A DNA stretch of 64,000 nucleotides from Rehmannia glutinosa (Eukaryota; Streptophyta; Magnoliopsida; Lamiales; Orobanchaceae): NCBI GenBank assembly GCA_016081115.2, contig CM071930.1, positions 36,865,335 to 36,929,334 of the forward strand. The letters are read 5' to 3'. Below the pieces are notes generated by a model, which ran no database searches, was not told where the DNA came from, and was given only the letters and a program-made list of their open reading frames with translations. Shown in pieces: positions 22,408 to 31,800 of this stretch; position 1 is the first letter of the stretch, and each line of letters starts with the position of its first letter. Position numbers and translations under genes: made by a program.

Positions 22408-22625
22408 ATTCTTTTTCTTTTTGAAATCCATCCCGGATATACTGGGGTGGTAGAGGATTAGGCCCTAGGTGGGTTGAACCTCTATAAATCGACGTGTGTT
22501 GTTTACATTCCGCACCTTTATTATTGTGTTTGAGCATTTGGTTCGAAAAAGAGGGCGAAATCCAAAAGATGGAGATAATCTATTCACCCACCCTCTAGAC
22601 TATCGTAGCCGCTTGGACTTACAAG

Positions 22626-22638
22626 TGGTATCAGAGCC
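22626..22638 (+). other. Primer binding site of element D (initiator Met-tRNA)
   Basis: TGGTATCAGAGCC starts two bases after the LTR end, a full match to the usual plant copia site complementary to initiator tRNA-Met. Confidence 0.92.
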
Positions 22639-22639
22639 A

Positions 22640-24072
22640 AACTCTTTGGCAAGCTCGTTTCACATCGCGAGTGAAGAGAAACGATCGTCGGCTACGAACG
22701 AAGCTCAACTCTCCGGCACCTCCACCAACAAGCCACCGCGGTTTGATTCCAAAAATTTAATATTTTGGAAAGAAAGAATGGAATGCTATTTACAAGGTTG
22801 CGGGTTTGATATTTGGAACACCGTCATAAATGGAGAATCCATTCCAATGAAAGATACACCACACACCTCTAAAGGCCTCAAAGAGCTAAATGATGAATAG
22901 AAGAAAATCATCTCTTTAAACGGTAAGGCTCTAAATATCTTGTATTGTTCACTTACTAATTTGGTATATGAACATATTGTAGGAATTCGATCGACACATG
23001 AAGTATGGCAAAAATTAGAAGCCATCTATGGAGTATTTGCAAATGAAAGGAGTCAAACAAAAGCATCTACTTCTCAAAGGGATACAAGCTCAAATCTAAG
23101 GAACAAGCCTTTTACAACTTCCAACTATGAAGAAGTTGAACATTGTCTTATGGGCATCGAAGAAGAAAATGAGGTATGTCTTAAACCCTCTACTTCCTAT
23201 GATATTGTTATGCAAAATGATTATAGTGATTTGCAAAATGATTATGATGAACTTCAAAATGAATTCCAAAGCTTACTTGTTAAATACAAAAATTTGAAAA
23301 AGAATTCAATGTTTTAAAAAAAGATAAGAATAGTGTATTTACTTCCTATGAATCAATATCATGTGCTCACACCACCACACTTGACAAGGTTAGAAACCTT
23401 GAAAAAGAAAATAGTACTCTTGTTGAGAATATTGATTGCATGAAAAAGGATTTATTAAAATCCAACTTGAGTACCGATGAAATTGTTGATTGTTGTGATA
23501 ATTCGAAACTAGAACTTGATCATAAGTCTAAAGTTGTCAATCATATGAAAAAGAATCAAGTCTCTAAGCATGTTGGTCATTATGCTCCTAGAATTATTAC
23601 TTACTTTTATTGTGGTAAAAAAGGTCATACGGTAAATACTTGTCAAGCTAGAAATGGTTGTAATTATTGTTGGAGACCTAAAAGTCTCAAAGCTAATCCT
23701 AAAGGACCCAAACACATGAGGGTACCACAAAATAATGTTTTATTAGGTACCCGGCAAAATCGGAGAAAATTCATGCCACCAAGGAAACATCAAATGAACA
23801 TCTCATTTGATCAAAGAAGGAGAAATCACTTTCAACAAAATCAAATTCCAAGAAGAGGATATAATCAAAAATGGGAAGAACACAATCCTTGGAAATGGCA
23901 AAGAAATCATCAAGATGATTTTCAAAGAAGGAGAGACCATCAACAATGGGAAGGTAACAAACCTTGGAAATGGAGCAATCAAAGAAGTCATCATCAACAA
24001 AGTGACTTCTCAAAAGGAAGATATCATCAACAATGGGAAAAACACAACCCATGGAAACGGCGTAATTGGTAA
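22640..24072 (+). pseudogene. gag: gag remnant, element D
   Basis: N-terminal Sirevirus gag motifs are clear: PPRFDSKNLIFWKERMECYL, GFDIWNTVINGE, then a TAG after LKELNDE, and after it SLNGKALNILYCSLTNLVYEHI and VWQKLEAIYG. The central gag (the usual part after LEAIYG) is deleted and the reading jumps to ANERSQTKAS. A coiled coil of repeated QNDY/LQNEF units follows, then a frameshift near 23310. The zinc knuckle (23602-23643) reads Y-x2-C-x4-H-x4-C: its first Cys codon became TAC. The tail carries three ~26-28-residue repeats with QxWE..NPWKW/R (23860, 23938, 24025). It cannot make a normal gag. Confidence 0.85.
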
Positions 24073-24953
24073 ACCGTATCTCCCAATTTATATATGCATT
24101 TTATTTTAATTCTATGCATGTTTTTATTTGTGTCTTAATTGCTAAATGAGTTTTCAAGTATTTATTTTTAATTTAGGTCTTCAATATATTTGTGAGTTTC
24201 AAAATGTTAGAAGAAGACCTTGCATGAAAATTCTAAAACTTTTGTGCATTAAATTAGACCCATGTGGTTTATTATCTCCTATGTACTTTTTATAGCATAA
24301 GTATTTTTTTTGATATCTCATATTACTTGCCTAAACTTGTGCTTTTGTGCAAATTTTGTTTAAGAATTGTGTAGGATATATATATATCTCATTTTCATTG
24401 GCTATTTCGTCATCAAGTTTCTTAAACTATCGAGGTATGTTCACTCGTATTTTTTTTGAACTCGATATTATGCTTATGCACATATCTTTCAAGATATTTC
24501 ATTTTAACCCCTTAAGTGCCCCTAAATGATTTTGCAAATATTCTCTCAAATGGGCACTACTTGCTTAGTCTCGATTTTCTCAAATATATGTTTTTCCGAA
24601 ACCCGTATTTGTTGGATTTGTTCCAAAATTATCTTTTTTGCAAAGTTTTAAAACTTTTGGGGTGAAAAATCGAATTTTAGAAAATTCTGGGGAAAGAAAT
24701 TGCACTGGGACAGTCAAAGCAGGGGCGAACGGTCGCCCTGCACGTCGACCGGTCGCACCATACGTCGACCGTTCGCCCAGGCCAATTTTACAACTTAAAA
24801 TCTTTCTGCCTTTCAGTTCAAGACAGACGCAGAAATCTCAAACCCTTCCCACAGCAGCGATAATCACCCCTCTTTTCATAAGTTCATCTATTCTTCATCA
24901 ATTTTCACTATTCTTGTTGCTAATCCACTTCTTTTTGCAAGAACTTCACATAT
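24073..24953 (+). other. Spacer replacing pol; candidate ORF3 leader/promoter, element D
   Basis: There is no coding similarity to pol. Near 24720-24782 it has three GTCGACCGGTCG / GCGAACGGTCGC-type words like those in the LTR U3. A CT-rich leader (about 24840-24950) follows and runs to the ORF3 ATG. This resembles the spacer in front of ORF3 in family 1. Promoter activity is inference. Confidence 0.45.
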
Positions 24954-26366
24954 ATGGCACCTCCAAGAAATTCCACCGAACGAAATTCTCAAAAGAGGAG
25001 AAGGAGGCAAAGGGGAGAATCTTCCTCCAACCCCCAACTAGATGATATTCCACAAGGAGATTATCAAAATCAGCTTACGGAAGAAGAGATTGTCGAATTA
25101 AGAGTCGGGGTTTCAAAATCGAGCATTAATTGGGACTCTAGTAAGTTATCACTCCTTTACGAGCCTCCCTCTAGAGCTAATAGATTTCGATTTCTAAATA
25201 AACTTGCGGAGGAGCATTATGAGAATATTGGATTGAATGATAAGAAAATTGTGTGCACTCGTATGGTTCGATTTCAAGCATTTCATGATGAATTTTCGGA
25301 TATTAGGGCTTATTTTGAAATTCAAGGATGGGTTTCACTTTGGGATAATCCGTGTTTGCATTATGATGACGAGCTTATAAAACTCTTTTATGCCAATATG
25401 TGGATTGTTGATGCTACGGTAGATAATCCGTTGGAACTTCACACATTTGTTAATGGTAGGCATTTTTCATGGACATTGGCTGATATTTGTAATCACTTTA
25501 ACGTGCCGAATGATGGAGTGGTCAATGTGGATTGCGCTCATTGGGATGATAACATTTTCGGTGTTTCACTAGATGATGTGAAAACCTTTTTAGGAGTATA
25601 TCTCGAAGTGACATACTCGGCAATGCCGCCTAACTATCGGATTATATCTATCATTTGCTCCTATTGTGTTTGTGGAAAGGAAATAAAACTTTCGAGTAAT
25701 CTCGAACTCTTTCTCACCTATAAGATTGTTCGAGGAGAAAGAGTAAACTATGGGGCAATTTTTGTATATTGTTTGTCGGAATCTAGAAAGCTTACCAAGA
25801 AAAAATATACTTTGGGTAATTTGATTTGCCGACTTTTATACTTATCGGGATACCCGAAAAATAAAATGAATACCGAAATTCGTCACAATGATTTTGATAA
25901 TGCCAACATTCTACAAATGGTAAGAATGAGACGACATTTATCACGGGTTCCTACCAAAGCCGCTAGGGGACGTGCCCGACATCAACAACAACCTCGGGAT
26001 GATTTCTTCAATGACAATGAGGTTGAAAATATTGGAAGAGGTGAGTTTGACGAACAAAGAGATGATGAAGAAGAAAATGTGGGGAATGAAGAGGAAAATG
26101 AAGAAGAGAATGTGGGAAATGAACAAGAAATTAGGGAGGAAGAAAATGAGGAAGGATATGAAGACGAGTCGGATGTTGAAGATTTAAATCTCAAAGAGAG
26201 AATGGCAAAAGTTGAAAGAGATACATTTAGAGATGTAGCCTCTCTTAGAAAAGAGCTCCGGGTTGTGAAAAAAGAAAACTCTAGTTTGAAAAAGTCAATC
26301 GGTAAATTGAAGAAATTTATCAAAGATCTTATTCCTGGAACTTGCTTCTCCTCGGACGAAGATTGA
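24954..26366 (+). CDS. ORF3 of element D, putative plant transposon protein-like (470 aa, intact)
   Basis: The only long unbroken element ORF in the window. The start at 24954 (MAPPRNSTERNSQKRRRR) follows a CT-rich leader. An Arg/Lys-rich N-terminus could be a nuclear localisation signal. A globular domain (~45-320) carries FQAFHDEFSDIRAYFEIQGW, LIKLFYANMWIV, VNGRHFSWTLADIC and YGAIFVYCLSES; it resembles the plant 'putative plant transposon protein' family and is distantly like the family-1 ORF3. An acidic Glu/Asn repeat (~355-405) follows, then a coiled coil (~412-458: RMAKVERDTFRDVASLRKELRV...). No membrane segment or signal peptide is visible, so despite its 'env-like' position it does not look like an envelope. 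Conservation while gag and pol decayed suggests either youth or selection. Function unknown. Confidence 0.8.
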   Translation: MAPPRNSTERNSQKRRRRQRGESSSNPQLDDIPQGDYQNQLTEEEIVELRVGVSKSSINWDSSKLSLLYEPPSRANRFRFLNKLAEEHYENIGLNDKKIVCTRMVRFQAFHDEFSDIRAYFEIQGWVSLWDNPCLHYDDELIKLFYANMWIVDATVDNPLELHTFVNGRHFSWTLADICNHFNVPNDGVVNVDCAHWDDNIFGVSLDDVKTFLGVYLEVTYSAMPPNYRIISIICSYCVCGKEIKLSSNLELFLTYKIVRGERVNYGAIFVYCLSESRKLTKKKYTLGNLICRLLYLSGYPKNKMNTEIRHNDFDNANILQMVRMRRHLSRVPTKAARGRARHQQQPRDDFFNDNEVENIGRGEFDEQRDDEEENVGNEEENEEENVGNEQEIREEENEEGYEDESDVEDLNLKERMAKVERDTFRDVASLRKELRVVKKENSSLKKSIGKLKKFIKDLIPGTCFSSDED

Positions 26367-27509
26367 TGTCCCCACCCCTTTAATCGGGAGTATTTTTATG
26401 AACCTTTGTAAAACTCTTTTGCACTAATGATATTTGCTTGTTTTCTTGAAAGGGTTAAAATTGCAAGTTAATAATAACTTGTGGGTGATCATGGTATTGA
26501 TGAAGTATTTGATGGTAAAAATACTCTAATTTATGCATTGTTTGATGCTTGACATGTATCTCTTAAATGGCTCTTTATTCTTGCTTGATGGCATTGGTAA
26601 TGCCTTGATATCTCTTTGGCTAAATTATCTCAATTGGGTTGAACCCTTGAGAATTTACTTTGTTTATGCCTATTATTTGCTGGATACATGTTGAAAATTG
26701 CTTTTGGTGATGGTATGAACAACTTGGCTTGATTTCATTTACAAGGGCTATATATATCTTTTTCAATTTTTTGACGCCCGCCAAGTGTTTGTTATAATGC
26801 TTCAATGAAAATCTCATCACATACATGAATCTCTTATGTTCAATGTCTTAAAATCTTTTTGAGATCATGTTTTTGGCTATCTAATGAGCTTTTGGATTTC
26901 TTGTTACATTTCTCCAATTTTTCCTTGGATTTTTTAAAAAAAAACTTAAGTTGCTCAACGGTTGATAAACCGTCCCTTTGGTGCACCTTGATATTATTAT
27001 ATAATGTTTCTATCATCCTAACATTCTTTTTGATGATTCCAAAGGGGGAGAAACAGGAAATTGGCTCTTTAGCTCAAAGAAGCTCATAAAAGCTTATTAT
27101 AAAAGCTATAAGCTATGGCTCATAAAAGTCATAAGTTGTGATTTATTTTTAGTCCAATTATTGTTTGATGGACTTCTATAAATGTCTAATGATGCTTTAT
27201 GACAGGGGGAGTTTATAAGCTCTTGAACAAATTATGACAGGGGGAGCTTATAAGCTTTTGAACAAAATGTAAAAACTAAGCTTTTAGCTTATGGATAATT
27301 GCTTTTACATTATTCTTGATGTGCTTGCTGATAGGGGGAGCTTGTGATTATTATTGAATATATTTACTCCCTATTGGTTGCTTATGTACTTTGGAAATTT
27401 TGGTTGCTTCCAAACGGTTAAATGTTTTTACCGGAAAATCATTTCTAAAATTGTTCTCCTATTTTGTGTAAAAATTGTTTTGGTTTGTAATCATCAAAAA
27501 AGGGGAGAT
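26367..27509 (+). other. 3' UTR with multiple polypurine tracts, element D
   Basis: 1.1 kb AT-rich region after ORF3. It has repeated purine boxes: AAAGGGGGAGAAA (~27043), GGGGGAGTTTATAAGC (~27206), GGGGGAGCTTATAAGC (~27241), GGGGGAGCTTG (~27336), and the LTR-adjacent tract AAAAAAGGGGAGATT (~27495-27509). Multiple polypurine tracts next to the 3' LTR are a known Sirevirus feature. Confidence 0.75.
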
Positions 27510-29031
27510 TGTTTGATATATGTTTTTATCTTAATTTTGATGATTTTATTTTTACACCAAAACAATGTTTTTAATTGTTGTCCAAATACTCCTAAATGAT
27601 TTAAAATGGTTTTAATATTTTTCGGAGTATTTCTTCAAGTTTTACTTTAGATAAAATTGGACAACACTTCTAATGATTTTATGTTTATAAATTTTCACTT
27701 CAAAACAAGGTTCCTAAATGTTGTCTAAATACTCCCGATTGGTTTAAAATGTTTTTTAACATATTTTCGTAGTATTTCTTGAGTTTCATTTTCGATTAAA
27801 ATTAGACAACATTTCTGTCTCGAGGTCGACCGGTCGCCCTATAGGGCAACCCGTACCTGAAGATGATTTTGGAACAAAAAAATGAGACAGAAGTGAAAAA
27901 CGGTCAGGTCGACCGGTCGCTTCGGCGTCGGCCGACCGGCCGCTTCGGCGTCGCCGGTCGGTCGCCGACCGTCGCCAGGGTCGACCGGCACTGAACGTTC
28001 TTCTCGAAACAGAACAATTCTTTCTCATCAAAACACTTAGGGGGACCAGTTGAGTTGAGGGTCGACCACTGTCAAAGCCTATGTCGACCGGTCGCCCTGT
28101 TGTAATTTTCAATGTGTTCTTCAAATCTTCTATTTCTGTGCGACCGGTCGCTCTGTGGTTTGACAGCAAAAATATGACCGTTTGACAGCAGACATATTTC
28201 CTTAAAATGTGGGATTGATTTCTAACAGCTATATTCTTGATTTTAATTGTATTTTTCTATAGATTTTCAATCCCCAAGAGGAGCCTATGCTTGATCAATC
28301 ATCTCCTATAAATAGAGGAAGTTTTGGAGCAACCAATACACCAATTGAGATACAACACAACAAGATACACTTCAAGCAAATATTTGTTCTTCATTGTGAT
28401 TATTCTTGTTGTAATTTTGCCTAGCTTTTCACTTTCACATCCTTGAGGTCTAGGCTATTCTTGATTACACTTTGCACTCAAATTGTAATATTCATTATTG
28501 AGTTGTAATCTTGATTTTTGGTTATCATTCAAACACAGGATATCCTTGTGAGTGTTCTTGTGGTAAGTGCACACTTGGATGATCTAGGTGATAGGTACAA
28601 GAAGATTGTGGTGATCTTCTTATTGAGGTGTTGAAGAATTTGGTATTCTTCAAGGTTGAAGATTGTGGTAATCTTCACAAGGTGCCGTTGAAGGAAGATT
28701 GTGGTGATCTTCAAAGGGAGATTGTGGTAATCTCCAAAGGTGTTGTTGAAGAAGAGTGTGGTGCTCTTCAAGGTGTTGTAAGTCGAATTTGTATTAATTT
28801 TGGTAATTAATAAAATTCTTTTTCTTTTTGAAATCCATCCCGGATATACTGGGGTGGTAGAGGATTAGGCCCTAGGTGGGTTGAAACTCTATAAATCGAC
28901 GTGTGTTATTTACATTCCGCACCTTTATTATTGTGTTTGAGCATTTGGTTCGAAAAAGAGGGCGAAATCCAAAAGATGGGGATAATCTATTCACCCCCCC
29001 CTCTAGATTATCGTAGCCGCTTGGACTTACA
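27510..29031 (+). repeat. 3' LTR of element D
   Basis: 1522 bp with the same ends as the 5' LTR. TATA at 28307-28314, AATAAA at 28809-28814. It is longer than the 5' LTR mainly because the GC-rich U3 block (27900-28000) holds extra GTCGACCGG / TTCGGCGTCG words. It is followed by ATTCA, the second target-duplication copy. Confidence 0.92.
28550..28771 (+). ncRNA. GTGGT-loop hairpin array, D 3' LTR copy
   Basis: Same array as 22143-22364. Hairpins 2-7 are preserved. The first has arm changes (AAGTGCACACTT) that weaken its pairing. Confidence 0.6.
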
Positions 29032-29430
29032 ATTCACTTGGTTTGTGCAATGACACTTACTAGACGGGTTGGTACAAAGCTTGATGATTATGTCTTGGAG
29101 GCAACGATTCTTTCAAGAAACAATAATGGTGAACATGAATTAATTTTTCGAATGATAGTGACTCCATCCGATCCGAGGTTGTATTTCCAGTTCTAACAAC
29201 GACAATTCATTTGATTGTTTCATATGCGATGACGATCAGCAAAACTCTAGGACAATCTATCTCATGTTGGACTTCTTTTGAAAAAGTCAGTATTCAACAA
29301 TGGTCAATTGTACGTTATTATATCTAGAGTGACTAATCATAAGAGTTTAGAAATCCTGAATTGCGATGATGGAAATAAATGTAGCAACATAACTATGAAT
29401 GTTGTATACAAGAAATTTTTTCGTAATTTG
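29032..29430 (+). pseudogene. Helitron helicase C-terminal region, part 2
   Basis: Continues the helicase interrupted by D at the codons of a ...VGHSLGLCN-like motif. Pieces read TRRVGTKLDDYVLEATI, VTPSDPR, NLSHVGLLLKKSVFNNGQLY, then ISRVTNHKSLEIL and NVVYKKFF before a stop at ~29430. The order SHVG...SVF...GQLYVAxSRVTNRKGLKIL is typical of plant Helitron helicase C-termini. Stops lie near 29195-29230. The Helitron 3' end follows at 29888. Confidence 0.8.
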
Positions 29431-29888
29431 TAAATTACATTCCTTTATTCATATTTTTATGGAAACTTGATAGATTTTTTAATACATTTTCATTAAGAAA
29501 ATATTTGACTAACAATGTGAAGTATTTATTTTTTTCAACAATACAAGTTCAATATGGAAATACATGTTTCACAAGTTTATATATAAAATTATTTATAGAG
29601 AGATAGAATGTGTGTGAGATAGAAAAGGATAGATTCAATAGTAATATAGAGACAACCATAGGTTGAGAAATAAATATAAACGAGCTGACATTTAAGTTTA
29701 TATTTAAAAATATAATTTTGATCAATAAATTTTTACTTTTACCGTATATGCACAATCTTAAAATAAAGTAATAAATACCACCTGATCATGTTAACAGATA
29801 TTTTAATCATAAAATTAATAATAAGATTAAAATAAAAAATATATATACTCTAAAAAAATAAACATGCAACACACGGGTGGATTACTAG
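29431..29888 (+). mobile_element. Helitron 3' region and CTAG terminus (plus strand)
   Basis: AT-rich non-coding tail after the helicase stop. It ends GCAACACACGGGTGGATTACTAG followed by T (CTAG 29885-29888). The GC-richer string before CTAG fits the terminal hairpin region of plant Helitrons. The helicase directly upstream supports this reading. Confidence 0.6.
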
Positions 29889-29924
29889 TTTATTTTAACT
29901 ACACCAACCATATATACTAAAAGA

Positions 29925-30357
29925 AAAAACAGGTTGCCACATGTCATCACCTCTGCAATTTGGTACACATGTCAACACCTTATTCTTCCAAATCTATGTG
30001 TCGGCTTCACATTTAGCCACATGGCAAACCATGTCAACACCTTATTCTTCCAATTGTAAATTAGAATTTTTTTGGATAATTTGATTTTCCGTGTATAACT
30101 ACTAATTAAATACCAATTTGAAGATTGACATCTAGCTTAGAAAGATTGACAAATTGGAAAGGCATATATATACACAAATACATATAGTAATACATCATAT
30201 ATTAATGTATTTCCATATATAAAAGAATAATTAATCAACTTTTAATTATAAATAGATTTTCTTCCATAACTCAAGATAAATTGATTTTCTGTATATAACT
30301 ATCAACTATCAATTAGGAAATCTACAACATAAACAATAATCCCAAAAATCAAGGATA
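29925..30357. repeat. Helitron-like AT-rich repeat, unit 1 left part
   Basis: It starts TATACTAAAAGAAAAAAC and contains CATGTCATCACCTCTGCAAT and a 'caagattgacaactagcttagaaag'-like word. The same words recur in order from 35717 and near 35604-35715, so this is a direct repeat. It is interrupted by the LINE at 30358. Plant Helitrons often start TCTATACTATTAAAAG, so the start is Helitron-like but lacks the TC. Confidence 0.4.
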
Positions 30358-30361
30358 CTCA

Positions 30362-31080
30362 TGTTCGAAGTGCAGTGTTACGGGACACTCGACGGCTTCT
30401 TGCCGTATTAATCCGACGTGTAACCCAGCCACGGAAAGGCGCACATATCCTACCAGGGACGTCCCAGAGCCTCAGCAACACGTCAAAATTTAGTGCAGCG
30501 GGGTCGTTCTAGGGTCCGTAAGGTTTACCATCCTGTGCAGCAGGACAAGGCCAAGGCCGTTGATGACTCAATGGAAAATATGGGTTCGGCTATGCGAGCA
30601 GGATCCCCTACCTACGCAATAGTCACTTGCCCTATGGATATACAACTTGGTAATACTTTTGAGGCTCTGGATTCAGATGATGCCCCCGATCAACCATCCA
30701 CAGATTCTCATGCAGATTATCCAGCTAGGGAAACGGTCCCCATGGCCCCTACTTCCAACACCGGCTCCGTCTCCACTATCCTGCCTATTACGGTTCAACA
30801 TCCATTGGAAAAACCAATCCGGAATCTTAGTCGTGCATTCTGGGACAACTCCTGGGATGCTGCTAAGTCCAGATTAATCCAGAGTGTTACTAAGGGTCCA
30901 TCACCAATAGTTCATGATGTTACTATTGAGTCAGATCGACGAGGGCCTAATGAGTTAGATTTTGATGCTTCAAAGCGGTGGGCATATTATGCAGATGAAG
31001 TGACCAATTCGCAGTCGTCAGATTCTGCAGCACACCACACTCCTGCGGTTATCACGGGCACCACCCCCTCCACTGTCTCA
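30362..31080 (+). pseudogene. LINE ORF1 C-terminal part with CCHC knuckle
   Basis: At 30362 the frame reads C-SK-C-SVTG-H-STAS-C, a perfect C-x2-C-x4-H-x4-C knuckle as found in plant LINE ORF1 (nucleic-acid binding). A frameshift before 30493 moves to another open frame (from 30493) of low-complexity Ser/Thr/Pro/Asp sequence. This frame runs without a stop into the endonuclease at 31081. The 5' part, with the usual ORF1 domain, is missing. Confidence 0.75.
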
Positions 31081-31800
31081 ATGAATTGTATCTTCTGGAA
31101 CATCCGGGGGATTGAGAACATTGCCTCTCGTAATGTTCTTAAGGCATTATGTCAAAAACACAAACCTTCCATTTTGGCTATTTATGAGCCTAAAGTGGAC
31201 ATTTCATCGATCTCGGATTCTTATTAGAATAGTTTGGGATTGAGATTCGTGGCTCAGAGCTTACGGGCAAGCGAACGTCCAGACATTTGGGTCTTCTGTG
31301 ATGCTGGTATCTCTGTCCTTAATCAGGTTTGGTCTTCTACTCAATGTATTGTTCTGCAAGTTCAATTTGGTTCTTTGGTTTTTCATGTTGGTTTTACTCA
31401 TGGTTTGTGTGATCACATTGCTCGGCGCGCTCTGGTTGGATTTGAGGAATTTGGGTCTTACTGATCTGCTGCTTATTTGGGATTTTAATGCGGTCCTGGG
31501 ACACCATGAGCGCTCTGGCAATGGTACTTTATCCTAAGCATCTTGTCAGGATTTCAGGGATTACTTGGAGGATGCTGGTTTATTTGCAGTACCGACTACG
31601 GGGAATTCATTTACTTGGTGCTCCCCCCGAAGGCCTCTATCCCTCCTTCAGGCGAAGTTGGATCAAGCCCTAGCAACTTGTCAATTTTTCTCTCTTTGGC
31701 AAGTTGTCAAGGGCTTAGTTCTTCCACGCATTGGATCCGATCATCATCCCATTTTGGTTGCTTGCTTGTCTTCCATTAGCAGGGGTCCGGTTCTGTTTTG
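31081..31800 (+). pseudogene. LINE APE-type endonuclease domain
   Basis: It starts MNCIFWNIRGIENIASRNVL with EPKVD (the Mg-binding Glu of APE endonucleases). A TAG at 31225-31227 sits where a Trp is usual. Then come SLGLRFVAQSLRAS, WVFCDAG, a WDFNAVLGHHERSG segment (normally GDFN), and after a frameshift near 31540 the end GSDHHPILV with the SDHxP motif. The domain would nick target DNA. Confidence 0.8.

Larger units (their letters stand above)
21158..22623 (+). repeat. 5' LTR of element D
   Basis: 1466 bp. U3 holds a cluster of GTCGACCGGTCG-type palindromes (21471-21745). TATA box TATAAATA at 21900-21907; poly(A) signal AATAAA at 22402-22407. Between them lies the hairpin array (22143-22364). 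R is therefore probably ~21930 to ~22425, with U5 to 22623. The LTR interrupts a Helitron helicase. Confidence 0.92.
21158..29031 (+). mobile_element. Element D: non-autonomous Sirevirus-like LTR retrotransposon (gag remnant + ORF3, no pol)
   Basis: Two LTRs (21158-22623 and 27510-29031) both start TGTTTGATATATG and end GCTTGGACTTACA. A perfect 5-bp target duplication ATTCA lies at 21153-21157 and 29032-29036. The primer site follows the left LTR and a polypurine tract precedes the right. Internal order: broken gag (22640-24072), an 880-bp spacer, an intact 470-codon ORF3 (24954-26366), and a 1.1-kb 3' UTR with repeated GGGGGAG motifs. No protease, integrase, RT or RNase H is present, so it would depend on a helper. 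The LTRs look very similar outside a variable GC-rich block, so the insertion is fairly young. Confidence 0.92.

Noticed and set aside
24954..26366. Retroviral-type envelope gene
   Set aside because: No signal peptide, transmembrane helix or Cys pattern. It resembles plant transposon proteins instead.
30493..31227. Stand-alone host protein of 244 codons
   Set aside because: It joins a LINE ORF1 tail (after a zinc knuckle in another frame) to the start of the LINE endonuclease.
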